A stretch of DNA of 64,000 nucleotides, from NCBI GenBank assembly GCA_947500445.1, contig CANMSB010000029.1, positions 1 to 64,000 on the forward strand, read 5' to 3'. Every line of letters begins with the position of its first letter. Position 1 is the first letter of the stretch. The position numbers and the translations under genes are program-made. Origin of the DNA: an uncultured Flavobacteriaceae bacterium (GTDB lineage Bacteria; Bacteroidota; Bacteroidia; Flavobacteriales; Flavobacteriaceae). The notes below the pieces were generated by a model, which saw only the letters and a program-made list of their open reading frames with translations, made no database searches and had not been told where the DNA came from. Shown here piece after piece: positions 26,301-35,126 of this stretch.

Positions 26301-26518
26301 CTTGCACCAGGCAAAGGCGTTCCCGTTTCATCGACGACCGTACCGGTGATCGTGCTTTGCAATTCGATTTCCTTCTCGAAATGCCCCTCATTTTCTAGAG
26401 CATTCGCATTGGCGCCATAAACCCCAAAACAAACACACATGGATGCTAACGCCACAGAACGGAACAGCATTCCTTTCTTAAATCGCGTAGTCCACTGATA
26501 ATAGTGGTTCTTAATCAT
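23393..26518 (-). CDS. susC: SusC/RagA family TonB-dependent outer-membrane transporter
   Basis: 1041 aa. Order of parts: signal region, carboxypeptidase-regulatory-like domain ([37 protein letters not shown], about residues 58-140), TonB box/plug with VLVGYGTQ and [14 protein letters not shown], and a long beta-barrel ending in LAGLQVQF. This is the outer-membrane channel of a SusCD pair, powered by TonB. It is the first gene of the operon SusC-SusD-FAS1. The N-terminus lacks the extra STN domain, so an anti-sigma signalling link is unlikely. Upstream (minus strand) a TATTATTTTG stretch resembles a -7 box. No sigma/anti-sigma or hybrid sensor gene is adjacent. Confidence 0.96.
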   Translation of the reverse strand: [1041 protein letters not shown]

Positions 26519-27144
26519 AATGAATTGAATTAGTTAGTAATTGTGATTGATTTCATGTATTCCTTAAACAAAATAATACACAGTTGGTAAATTTATGTTA
26601 AAACACCATGCTACGGTGATCAAATTTTTTCATTTATCTATCACGAATCTTCTATTTTATTCGCAATTTTAAAAGATTTCATCAAAATACACCCAAACAA
26701 AACTACTAAAATTTATATTATTTTTAAAAATAGCACTCATTTTTAGCAATTTACTAAGCAAATACGGCTTTTCATTTTGTTTACCGTTAATTTTTATGAT
26801 AATCTTCCAACTGATACTATTTCTTCTCAATTAATGTTAAGATTCATCAAAACATATTTCATATTGTTTAACACCCATCATAATTACAAGCTTAGGGCGT
26901 TAGAATGTACTACCGACCTATAAACTATATGTTCGCTTCAACGTTTTTCCCGAGCACCCCTTTACGACTACCGGTTTCCTATAAACGAAAAGCCATTGAT
27001 GGAACTTAAAAAGGGATACCCTGAAAATTAAAGTGGCATGACCAAACCGGACCATGCGATAGACGGGGTGGTCTACCGATGCCATCCTTGGGAGCAGTAC
27101 CTACTTCATTCCATACTTTTTACTAGCGTTTATCATGAAAAGAA
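26519..27144. other. AT-rich intergenic region upstream of the SusC operon
   Basis: About 690 bp lie between the SusC start and the end of the T9SS propeller gene. The first 350 bp are very AT-rich and hold the SusC promoter region. A 60-codon frame at 27038-27220 has no supporting features. A terminator for the propeller gene lies at 27145-27172. Nothing else is recognised. Confidence 0.6.
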
Positions 27145-27172
27145 GGGCCCTACCGGTGAGGAAGCAGGACCC
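27145..27172 (-). terminator. Probable terminator of the propeller gene
   Basis: Minus-strand arms GGGTCCT (complement of 27166-27172) and AGGGCCC (complement of 27145-27151) pair over 7 bp with one G-U, followed by a TTCTTTTC stretch. It lies about 40 bp past the stop at 27211. Confidence 0.5.
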
Positions 27173-27210
27173 AAACAAACAAAAGGTTTTTTACAGTGCT
27201 TTTTCGGAAA

Positions 27211-30200
27211 CTACTTTTGAACGACCATTTTAAAACGTTGCCCCCCGACCTTTAAAGCATATATTCCTGTCTTAAGGGATACCACGTTCACCTTTGTTTC
27301 CTTTCCATCCCCGTTCAACCTACCGGATTTCACCTTACGACCTGCCATATCGAAAATACTATAGAAAGCTGCATTCGAAGGACCAACAATAGAAAAGGAA
27401 TTTTTGACCGGGTTTGGAAAAAGTTGTATTTCCGATGACCGTTGCTCCGGTAATAGGGCGGTAAAACTGGCAATACCCAAATTGACCGGGTCGGTCTCCA
27501 CCCAAACAGAGCCACCCTGAGAATTTACGGCCTTGATCCTAAAGGTATATGTAGTGCCGCTCAACCCTGCTAATGCAATGGCCTCATCGTTTACTCCTGC
27601 ATCGGGCAAACCGCCTCCGCGATACTGATCTCCGGCCCGAAATGCCTGAATGTCGAAGCCGGTCTCGTTATTGGCATTATCCTTCCACAACAACCGCACA
27701 CTTGAGGACGATAGCACTTCTGCCCGGACTTGACAAGGCGGGTCGGGTTTCCCTGCCGAACTCGTGGCATTACAATCACCATTGCCCAAACCGTTCCCTT
27801 CCAAAACTATAACAGTGGCCGTATCGGTGAAGCCACCTTCATCGGTGGTTACCGATATTGTAGCATTTCCCTCAGAAACGGCGGTTACCCTACCAGAGGC
27901 ATTTACCGTTGCAACCGCCGTATTGGAGGAACTATAGGATAGGTTTTGGTTACTGGCGTTGGTAGGACTTATCGCAGCAACAAGGTCGATGGAATTCCCG
28001 ATATTCAAACTGGTACTTCCCGGGGAAAGGCTCACCCCGGATACCGCGATATTGGAATTCCCATCTTCTAGGACGAAAACCCATTTGTTCAGGTTTCCAT
28101 TATCGGCAGCTCCGGAAATCAGGTTGGTCCCGGAATTGGAAGCGGGCCTCATCTGGTAATCGGTAGCTTTGTTGGTCAGAAAAACAGAGCCATCGCCGTC
28201 TCCCGTATCCGTTGCGATCCACTGAGATCTGTTGGCACTATTGGTTGCCGTAAACTGCCGCACGTTGGAATTGAGACCACTTCTGCCCCGAATACGCCTC
28301 CCCTCGGCCAACACACTACCCAAAAACAAGTACCCGTCTGCGGCGTCGGTCTTGGACCATTTTAATGCATCCCCATTTCCGTTGTTGCGGTCTGCCCTTA
28401 AATTTGAATTCGCATTCGCATTGGTCGACCGTATGAATTTCCCGGTGGCCTTGTTTTGAATGGTATATATGCCGTTGGGAATGTTCACCACCGCTCCGGC
28501 AGGTTCTTGAACGACCACTTCGATCGTGTCAAAAACATTTGGATTTGACTGGCTTGCAACCGTTATGGTAGCCGTTCCGGAAGCATTTGCGGTCAATACC
28601 TTTCCGTTTACCGAAACATTCAATGAACTATTTGTAGCCACCGAGGTATTTCTATTGGGCGCATTATTTGGTAACACGGTAATATCGGTAATGGTAAACG
28701 TTTCCCCTTCCACCAACGTTAGCGTATTCGGATTTACGGCAACGCTTTCAACTTGGATCGATCCCGTAGTGCTATAGGTGATGCCTTCACCTTCGATAAG
28801 AATGTTATCGATATACAAACGATCGGTAGCTTCGTTTCCAAAAGTTTCGATCTGTATCCTATTAAATTCATCGGGGTTTAATGTACCCCCGCCGATAGGA
28901 ACCCTAAACGTTTCGAATCGGTTGGCCGGTGCGGTAATCAAAGCGTTTAGATCGACCGACCCGTTAAACTTGTCCAACAACTTAATGTTGATCAGGTTCA
29001 TGGCCGAACCTATTCCCTGGAGGTCGATCAAGACCGTTCCACCGGAAGCCTTTATCGGGTCGAAGCCGACCACTAAAGCCGGACGATCTCCCGGCCGACT
29101 CTTATTGAGGCCCAACACAAACTGTGAAGTGTTGCCTTCGGAAGCTTGAGCGTTGCTGGCCGATGTTTGAACATCACTAGTAGCACTATCCACTCCTTCC
29201 CACAAAAGGTTCCGGGCTGGAAAATTATCGGTAAAAATCGGAAATTCCAACGGGGGGAGCACCAGCTGGATATCATCGCGGATGGCGGGTTTGGTGTCGC
29301 CACGCTGGCCATTTGTTTTTCGTGCCGCTACGCCGTTCCCGCGCGTGGCCATTAGAATTTTTGGCGTCCCATTGCTATTTTCATAATACTTTACCTGCCG
29401 AACTACGGGATATTCCACATCGGCGGACCAATCTTCCCATACTACATCACCATTGTTTTGAACGGTACCCCGTACCACCCCATATCCTACTTTAAACTGT
29501 TCCCATTTTTGCAAGGGCACGTACAACCGGTCGCCTACCGCTACAAAATCCCCGATCTGCACCTGTCTCTCATCGGTAGCGGTAAAATCGGCCCACCAGG
29601 CGGGCTGCCCCGTCACGGCCACGGCATCCGCTTGGCTCAAGGCTACTTTCTCAAATACGTTGGCATTGCCGTTGGTCCTAACAAGACCATCATCCCTAGT
29701 AACCGTATAGGTATAGGTGGTACCACCCTTACTAACCGAAGCGACTCCACCACGCTGCAACAAATTGGTTTGGCTACCATTGCCAATATCCCCTCCGCGG
29801 GTCATCTGTGTCCAGGAATAATCGGTACCGGACCGCACCCCACGCCATACCCCGGTACCACATTGATAATACAGGATATTGCTATTATTGGCCTGAAACG
29901 TAAACCCTTCTACAAAACTACGGGTGTCTGCCGCACCGTTCGAACCATTGATATCGCGAAATGTAGCATTTCCACCAACGATCAAATCAAAAAAATCGTC
30001 ACAGACATAAATTCCTTTTTCCGTACCGACGTATAATCGGTTTAGGTTATTCGGGTCTTGATGGAATTGCCAAATTCTACTATTGGGCAGGCCTACCGCA
30101 CTTGCAGAACTTGTTGCGGCCGTTTTAATGACCTCAAACCCATCATTGGTTCCATCGGGACCGCCAAGGTCTAGATCCTTGTATAGAAAATAGGCCCCTT

Positions 30201-31749
30201 CGGCCCGATTGCCACCACCAAAACCTTTGGAGGCGCTTACCAAAACGACGCGACCACCATTGGGCCGCTCAATAACCTCTACCCCATGCGCATCGGTGAG
30301 CCCGGCGGGGTCTTGAAACATAATCGTTTGCCGCCACGACATTCCACCGTCCCAGCTTTCGACCACACCATTATCGGCCTGTCCCTGTATCATGTAATTC
30401 TGGTATGCGGCCACGTCATAGGTAAACGTGGAAGCCGCTCCCCGGTCCCTGTGAAAATTTTGACCCCCAATATTTTTCGTATATCCGGTATTGATCACTT
30501 TCCAATCGGTGTTTCCATTTGCGGCGTCACCTTTAAAAAAGCTTTGTTGCGACATTGCAAAAACACCTCTAACAAAAGGATTGTCCGCGTTGGAAGGCCA
30601 GTTGTTCGGAAAATAGGCAGTATGCCTTACCCCACTTCGGTATGGGTTCCAGCCAATATCATAGGACACTCCGCCATTTGCGATATCACGGCCGTCGTCA
30701 TAACCGAAAACAATATTATATTCCCCTTGCGACACCGTGTCTCCAGAAACCGTAAAACGTGCTTCGATCAGCTTGTTCGCAGGATTTTGGGTAAGCTGCG
30801 AAAACATCACAAAATGTTCGCCGACACTGCTCCCCTGATATACCTGTGGACGCCACATATAAACCGGTTGCGCGGTATTGCCGTTGTTAAAGTCGCTCCA
30901 AGGCCCTTTTCCCACATCTTGCCATGCCCCATTGGGATACGCTTTTACAAAAACCCTTGAAAAGTTGTTCTTTCGAAAAATAGCATAGATAAAGTTGCCA
31001 TCAGGAGTAAAATCGGCCCCCCAACACGTTTCAAGATCCACTCCCGACGGACCATTGATCTTTGACCAACTAGAGGCCTTGTTCGCGGAACGGTACAGAC
31101 CGTCGGCATTCGCCATAAGCACATCGTTTGAATTGGTGGGGTCTACTTCTATGGAATACACCCTACCGTCCCCTGGTGTGGAGGCCCAATTGCTCACCTG
31201 CCAGCTGGAACCCCCGTTAGTAGTATAATAGACCGCACGAGGGGTATTGGCCTTTACATAGGCCTCCCCACCACCGTTCCAAGTTTTAAAATCGGCCCAA
31301 GGATAGAGCCTTGTGGTACCGTTGTTGTCTTGGTTCCCGAATCCTGCATAAACATTGTTTGCGTCGTTAGGATCGATTTCGATAGCGGAAATAATAAGGT
31401 TCTTGGTCTGGGGAACCAACTGGTAGTTACTGCCGCCGTTCGTACTATAACTAAGACCCAATCCGTGTCCGACGTAAATGGTATTGCCCCTGCCAATAGC
31501 TTTTTGAATAAAGCTGGATGGAAGTTCGCGATTTTTATCACCGTACACCCAATTCTCGCCATAATCGTCGCTTACATAAAACCCTTCCACATCGGAAGCG
31601 AAGAACAAACGACCGGGATCCGAATCATCGGCGCTCAACGCCTGTACCCTGCCACCGGCCCCCGGATTTAAGGATTGCCAGAAAGGATTTTGTGCAAAGG
31701 AAAAGGTGGCTACACCCAGACATACCCAAAAAAGTAGTAATTTTTTCAT
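27211..31749 (-). CDS. Giant T9SS-secreted beta-propeller (GH74/BNR-like) multidomain protein
   Basis: 1512 aa. A signal peptide (MKKLLLFWVCLGVATFSFAQ) is followed by a long beta-propeller region (to about 860) with BNR/sortilin-like pieces (YVSDDYGENWVYGD, YYTTNGGSSWQVSNW, LYRSANKASSWSKI) as in GH74 xyloglucanases. Next come a jelly-roll-like domain (about 870-1020), a BIG_2 Ig-like domain, a ricin-type beta-trefoil region (IPNGIYTIQNKATGKFIRS), a second BIG_2 domain (VSGVSLSPGSTSLNIGNSID), a fibronectin type III domain (PPCQVRAEVLSSSSVRLLW) and a C-terminal type A sorting domain (LFPNPVKNSFSIVG). It is thus exported by T9SS and bound or released at the surface. A glycoside-hydrolase role is inferred from the propeller; catalytic residues are not assigned. 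An AraC-type regulator gene lies immediately upstream. Confidence 0.85.
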   Translation of the reverse strand: MKKLLLFWVCLGVATFSFAQNPFWQSLNPGAGGRVQALSADDSDPGRLFFASDVEGFYVSDDYGENWVYGDKNRELPSSFIQKAIGRGNTIYVGHGLGLSYSTNGGSNYQLVPQTKNLIISAIEIDPNDANNVYAGFGNQDNNGTTRLYPWADFKTWNGGGEAYVKANTPRAVYYTTNGGSSWQVSNWASTPGDGRVYSIEVDPTNSNDVLMANADGLYRSANKASSWSKINGPSGVDLETCWGADFTPDGNFIYAIFRKNNFSRVFVKAYPNGAWQDVGKGPWSDFNNGNTAQPVYMWRPQVYQGSSVGEHFVMFSQLTQNPANKLIEARFTVSGDTVSQGEYNIVFGYDDGRDIANGGVSYDIGWNPYRSGVRHTAYFPNNWPSNADNPFVRGVFAMSQQSFFKGDAANGNTDWKVINTGYTKNIGGQNFHRDRGAASTFTYDVAAYQNYMIQGQADNGVVESWDGGMSWRQTIMFQDPAGLTDAHGVEVIERPNGGRVVLVSASKGFGGGNRAEGAYFLYKDLDLGGPDGTNDGFEVIKTAATSSASAVGLPNSRIWQFHQDPNNLNRLYVGTEKGIYVCDDFFDLIVGGNATFRDINGSNGAADTRSFVEGFTFQANNSNILYYQCGTGVWRGVRSGTDYSWTQMTRGGDIGNGSQTNLLQRGGVASVSKGGTTYTYTVTRDDGLVRTNGNANVFEKVALSQADAVAVTGQPAWWADFTATDERQVQIGDFVAVGDRLYVPLQKWEQFKVGYGVVRGTVQNNGDVVWEDWSADVEYPVVRQVKYYENSNGTPKILMATRGNGVAARKTNGQRGDTKPAIRDDIQLVLPPLEFPIFTDNFPARNLLWEGVDSATSDVQTSASNAQASEGNTSQFVLGLNKSRPGDRPALVVGFDPIKASGGTVLIDLQGIGSAMNLINIKLLDKFNGSVDLNALITAPANRFETFRVPIGGGTLNPDEFNRIQIETFGNEATDRLYIDNILIEGEGITYSTTGSIQVESVAVNPNTLTLVEGETFTITDITVLPNNAPNRNTSVATNSSLNVSVNGKVLTANASGTATITVASQSNPNVFDTIEVVVQEPAGAVVNIPNGIYTIQNKATGKFIRSTNANANSNLRADRNNGNGDALKWSKTDAADGYLFLGSVLAEGRRIRGRSGLNSNVRQFTATNSANRSQWIATDTGDGDGSVFLTNKATDYQMRPASNSGTNLISGAADNGNLNKWVFVLEDGNSNIAVSGVSLSPGSTSLNIGNSIDLVAAISPTNASNQNLSYSSSNTAVATVNASGRVTAVSEGNATISVTTDEGGFTDTATVIVLEGNGLGNGDCNATSSAGKPDPPCQVRAEVLSSSSVRLLWKDNANNETGFDIQAFRAGDQYRGGGLPDAGVNDEAIALAGLSGTTYTFRIKAVNSQGGSVWVETDPVNLGIASFTALLPEQRSSEIQLFPNPVKNSFSIVGPSNAAFYSIFDMAGRKVKSGRLNGDGKETKVNVVSLKTGIYALKVGGQRFKMVVQK

Positions 31750-31854
31750 ATCCGCATTATTTAGATTGTTTAATTATCGTATTATCGATTTTTAGCCCTA
31801 AAACTGGTCGAAAACTAAATAATCTGCAATGCAAACACTATCGGAGCGATGAAA

Positions 31855-31886
31855 TAAAACTCAGGAATCAAAATTAAAACTCAGGA
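31855..31886 (-). promoter_or_regulatory. Tandem direct-repeat operator over the propeller-gene promoter
   Basis: TAAAACTCAGGA occurs twice, at 31855-31866 and 31875-31886, 20 bp apart (two helical turns). On the minus strand a TAATTTTG -7 box (complement of 31869-31876) lies between and partly within the copies, 120 bp before the propeller start. AraC-type activators typically bind two direct repeats at about this spacing, and such a regulator is encoded at 32178-33278. Confidence 0.55.
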
Positions 31887-31947
31887 CAAACCTTTAAAAT
31901 ATTGTATATCAAATTATTAATTAAATTTTATCCGAATTTCAAGGCTT

Positions 31948-32012
31948 AGTTACCACCTCTGATGCTTCCTTAAAACATACATTACCATAGCAGTTTATCG
32001 GAGGTGGTGACT
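31948..32012. repeat. 16-bp inverted repeat with 33-nt loop
   Basis: AGTTACCACCTCTGAT (31948-31963) pairs with ATCGGAGGTGGTGACT (31997-32012) over 16 bp with two G-T pairs. It lies 166 bp beyond the AraC-type gene stop and about 200 bp before the propeller start. No T-run follows, so it is a poor terminator. It may be an operator or an RNA structure. Confidence 0.5.
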
Positions 32013-32177
32013 ATTGCTGGGAATTGATACCGTTACACTTTTTTATGGGATGTTTTGTAACGTACCCGTCATTCCCGTAGAAAACCTATTCGATCAAGGG
32101 AAGAGCGATTTAAAAGCGGAGACCAAAAAATAGTCTTGAACCGATAGTAAGGCGAAAACGAATAAACAATATGAACA

Positions 32178-33278
32178 CTACACCGCTTTTGAAGACATGT
32201 TCTTTTTGAATTGCATGGGGGTATACCCGGTATTTTTTTTGAAGTTGACATAAAAAACCGATTCTGACCGAAAACCGCTATCGACCGCGACGGCGTATGC
32301 GGTCAGATCATCTTTTCCCTTATCCAATAGCAGGCGCTTCGCTTCTTCGATCCGATAATGGTTGATGTATTCACTGAACGATTTCCCCATATGCTCGTTT
32401 AAAAGTCGCGAGAGGGAATGGGTAGGGATACCTATCGCTTCGGCCAGTTTTTTCTCGTTCAACTCGGTGTTCAAGTATATTTTTTGATCTTCGATCAACG
32501 AAACCAAGGTTTTACGATGTGCCTCCACTTCCATAATATCTGCCTCCTCCACCTGTTTTACAATTGGGTTTCCCGTAAGGATCTTAGGATACTTGAACGC
32601 AAAATAGATTGTGATCAAAATAATGGAGCATGTAAACACCACGTAGTTAAGACCTACGAGTATTCGGATTTTTTCGCGGACGACATCGTTCAAATAAGCG
32701 GGGTCTACCAACAACACATTCAGGGTATTTGCCAATGCAATATAACAAAGGATAAAAAGAAAGAACAACAGAATTTTTGGCCATGCGATGAGTACGCGCT
32801 GTTTTTTGGTTAGGTACATCACCCGCTTTTTAAAAAACATGTACCCTGTGTAGCCAATAGAACACTTCCAGAAAAAAAGCAGCGATAAATTAAACGCGTG
32901 GAACGCACTACCGATATAGGAGTCAAAACTATAGGCGGGATTTGTAAGCATATAAAGTAACATGCACGCCATCCACAATAGTGGCGGTATAAAGTATCGC
33001 AGTTTTTTAGGTTCAAAAAAATCCCCAAGAATGTTCTGCAAATAAATGAGTACCAAGGGTGGCAACAACCAATCCAAGGCATCGGGCAAGGCAAGAAGTT
33101 CGGGGTTTCGGTACTTTAAATCGGTAAACCTCAGCAAATACTGAAACAAAATATTGAATGCCGTTGCTATAAAAATGGAGGACAACCAATAATTGTTCCT
33201 GTTGCGCTTTACCACCGGAATAAGCACCCCGACCACAAAACATTGAATAAAGCCCCAAGTAAACAAGCCTACTTCCAT
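32178..33278 (-). CDS. Membrane-anchored AraC family transcriptional regulator
   Basis: 366 aa. The first 235 residues hold about seven hydrophobic helices. The last 100 form an AraC-type double helix-turn-helix: EKKLAEAIGIPTHSLSRLLNEHMGKSFSEYINHYRIEEAKRLL and VDSGFRSESVFYVNFKKNTGYTPMQFKK. This layout (membrane domain plus AraC HTH) is common in Flavobacteriia and implies sensing at the membrane. It lies between the propeller gene (same strand, downstream) and the sulfatase (divergent), so both are candidate targets. A 20-bp-spaced direct repeat in the propeller promoter fits such a regulator. Confidence 0.92.
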   Translation of the reverse strand: MEVGLFTWGFIQCFVVGVLIPVVKRNRNNYWLSSIFIATAFNILFQYLLRFTDLKYRNPELLALPDALDWLLPPLVLIYLQNILGDFFEPKKLRYFIPPLLWMACMLLYMLTNPAYSFDSYIGSAFHAFNLSLLFFWKCSIGYTGYMFFKKRVMYLTKKQRVLIAWPKILLFFLFILCYIALANTLNVLLVDPAYLNDVVREKIRILVGLNYVVFTCSIILITIYFAFKYPKILTGNPIVKQVEEADIMEVEAHRKTLVSLIEDQKIYLNTELNEKKLAEAIGIPTHSLSRLLNEHMGKSFSEYINHYRIEEAKRLLLDKGKDDLTAYAVAVDSGFRSESVFYVNFKKNTGYTPMQFKKNMSSKAV

Positions 33279-33482
33279 CTCATAAAAATAACAGACCTTA
33301 AACGGATCAGCATGCCAAAAAGATAATCAATTTCCGAAGAAGGCAGCGGGCAATACTATAAAATCCATATGGAATTTGAGGACATTTTTCACTTTTTCAC
33401 TTTGAAATTATAAAGCAAGAACACAAATCGCGTGGAAACCAATACTTTTAAAGTAAAGGACACATTTTGAAGTAAACGCTCT

Positions 33483-35120
33483 ATGATAACCATTGCCCAC
33501 CATTTTAGAAGAAAAAACAACCGCCTTACCGCACCAATATCAACTTTGCTCCTCATGGGCGTTTTGGGATGTGGGCCACAACCACAGCCCAAGGAAACCA
33601 AAATAGAACGACCGAACATCGTTCTCATCCTAGCGGATGATATGGGATTTTCGGACCTGGGCGCCTATGGTAGCGAAATAGCAACACCGGCCTTGGACAA
33701 TTTAGCGGCAAATGGACTGCGGATGACGCAATTTTACAACGCATCGCGCTGTTGCCCTACCCGCGCATCATTACTTACCGGATTGTATCCGCACCAAGCG
33801 AACATGGGTTTTATGCAAGAAGATTGCAAGCTTCCGGGATACGGCGGATTCATTCCCAAGAATGCCATTACCATAGCGGAACTGTTAAGGGCAAACGGGT
33901 ATTCGACCGCCATGTCGGGAAAATGGCATGTTGGCAATGCCCCTGAAAACTGGCCTACCAAAAAAGGATTTGACCGTTTTTTTGGCTTTCCGCACCATGG
34001 CGGTGCTTATTTTTACCCTTTTCCGGGAGACCAGGTCATCGCCGTGGGCGATAGCATCATAACACCGCCGGACGATTTTTATTCTACGGATGCCATAAAC
34101 GACCATGCCAGCGCGTTTGTTACCGAAATGGTACAGGAAGAAGCCCCCTTTTTTCTGTATTTGGCGCATGTGGCCCCACATTTTCCATTACAGGCCAAGG
34201 AAGAGGACATAAAGAAATACCGTGGAAAGTACCGACAGGGATTCGAAGCGGTTCGAAACCGGCGATTCGAAAAACAAAAAAAGCTGGGAATCCTTTCCAA
34301 AAACCACCCTATTTCACCAATTGACCCAAAAGTGCCCGAATGGGATGCCCTATCGGAAGGGGAAAAGGATGATTTTGACCTGCGAATGGCGGTATATGCA
34401 GCACAGATCGATGCCATGGACCAAGGGATCGGTAGGCTTGTAGCTACCTTGAAGAAACATGGGGAATTGGACAATACCATGATTATTTTCCTGTCGGACA
34501 ATGGGGGCACCCGAGAAGATTATTCCAATCCCGACCTCAGCGCACCCATTGGCGAAGTAGGTTCTTTTGGGTGTTACAAACTGCCTTGGGCGAACGTAAG
34601 CAACACCCCCTATCGCATGTTCAAACATTGGGGCTATGAAGGTGGTATAAAAACCCCGTTTATCGTACACTATCCCCAAATGATTTCAAAGGGCAGCGTT
34701 GATGATCAGCCCGCCCATATCATTGATGTGATGACCACCATTTCGGAACTTGCCCAAGCGGATTATCCCGAAACCTATAACGCCAACACCATCACCCCCA
34801 TGGAGGGAAAAAGTCTGCTTCCGGTGTTCAGGGGAGCGCAACGGAAGCCGCATGCCGGACTCTTTTGGGAACATGAGGGCAACCATGCCGCCCGTATCGG
34901 CGATTGGAAATGGGTAAGCACCTATCCGGATTATATAGATGAACTTTACGACCTAGCGACCGATGCGGTAGAAAACCATAACCTTGCCGCCGACAATCTA
35001 GAACAGCTAAGCCTTATAAAACAACAGTGGCAAGAATGGGCCAATCGTACCGGTGTGCGCCCTTGGGACGAAGTTCTGAAGGCGGAACCCGATCAGGGGC
35101 GATTACAGATCTACTATTGA
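33483..35120 (+). CDS. Sulfatase (arylsulfatase-type) lipoprotein
   Basis: 545 aa. The alkaline-phosphatase-like fold starts at NIVLILADDMGFSDLGAYG, where Asp52-Asp53 bind calcium. The activation motif CCPTRASLLTG starts at Cys90, in the form C-x-P-x-R, to be converted to formylglycine by an anaerobic or FGE-type maturase encoded elsewhere. Further metal and substrate signatures are GKWHVG and FLSDNGG. The N-terminus ends in a possible lipobox VLGC (Cys30). The enzyme removes sulfate esters from carbohydrates. It is convergent with GH92 (6 bp between stops) and divergent from the AraC-type gene, consistent with use of a sulfated, mannose-containing glycan. A 13-bp palindrome TACTTTTAAAGTA (33443-33455) lies just before the start. 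Confidence 0.95.
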   Translation: MITIAHHFRRKNNRLTAPISTLLLMGVLGCGPQPQPKETKIERPNIVLILADDMGFSDLGAYGSEIATPALDNLAANGLRMTQFYNASRCCPTRASLLTGLYPHQANMGFMQEDCKLPGYGGFIPKNAITIAELLRANGYSTAMSGKWHVGNAPENWPTKKGFDRFFGFPHHGGAYFYPFPGDQVIAVGDSIITPPDDFYSTDAINDHASAFVTEMVQEEAPFFLYLAHVAPHFPLQAKEEDIKKYRGKYRQGFEAVRNRRFEKQKKLGILSKNHPISPIDPKVPEWDALSEGEKDDFDLRMAVYAAQIDAMDQGIGRLVATLKKHGELDNTMIIFLSDNGGTREDYSNPDLSAPIGEVGSFGCYKLPWANVSNTPYRMFKHWGYEGGIKTPFIVHYPQMISKGSVDDQPAHIIDVMTTISELAQADYPETYNANTITPMEGKSLLPVFRGAQRKPHAGLFWEHEGNHAARIGDWKWVSTYPDYIDELYDLATDAVENHNLAADNLEQLSLIKQQWQEWANRTGVRPWDEVLKAEPDQGRLQIYY

Positions 35121-35126
35121 CGCCCG

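Noticed and set aside
27038-27220. 60-codon plus-strand frame in the SusC upstream region
   Set aside because: No family, no signal or repeat features, overlaps the terminator of the minus-strand gene and its 3' end.
29458-30960. Long plus-strand frames (192 and 224 codons) opposite the propeller gene
   Set aside because: Antisense shadows of the strongly supported 1512-aa protein.
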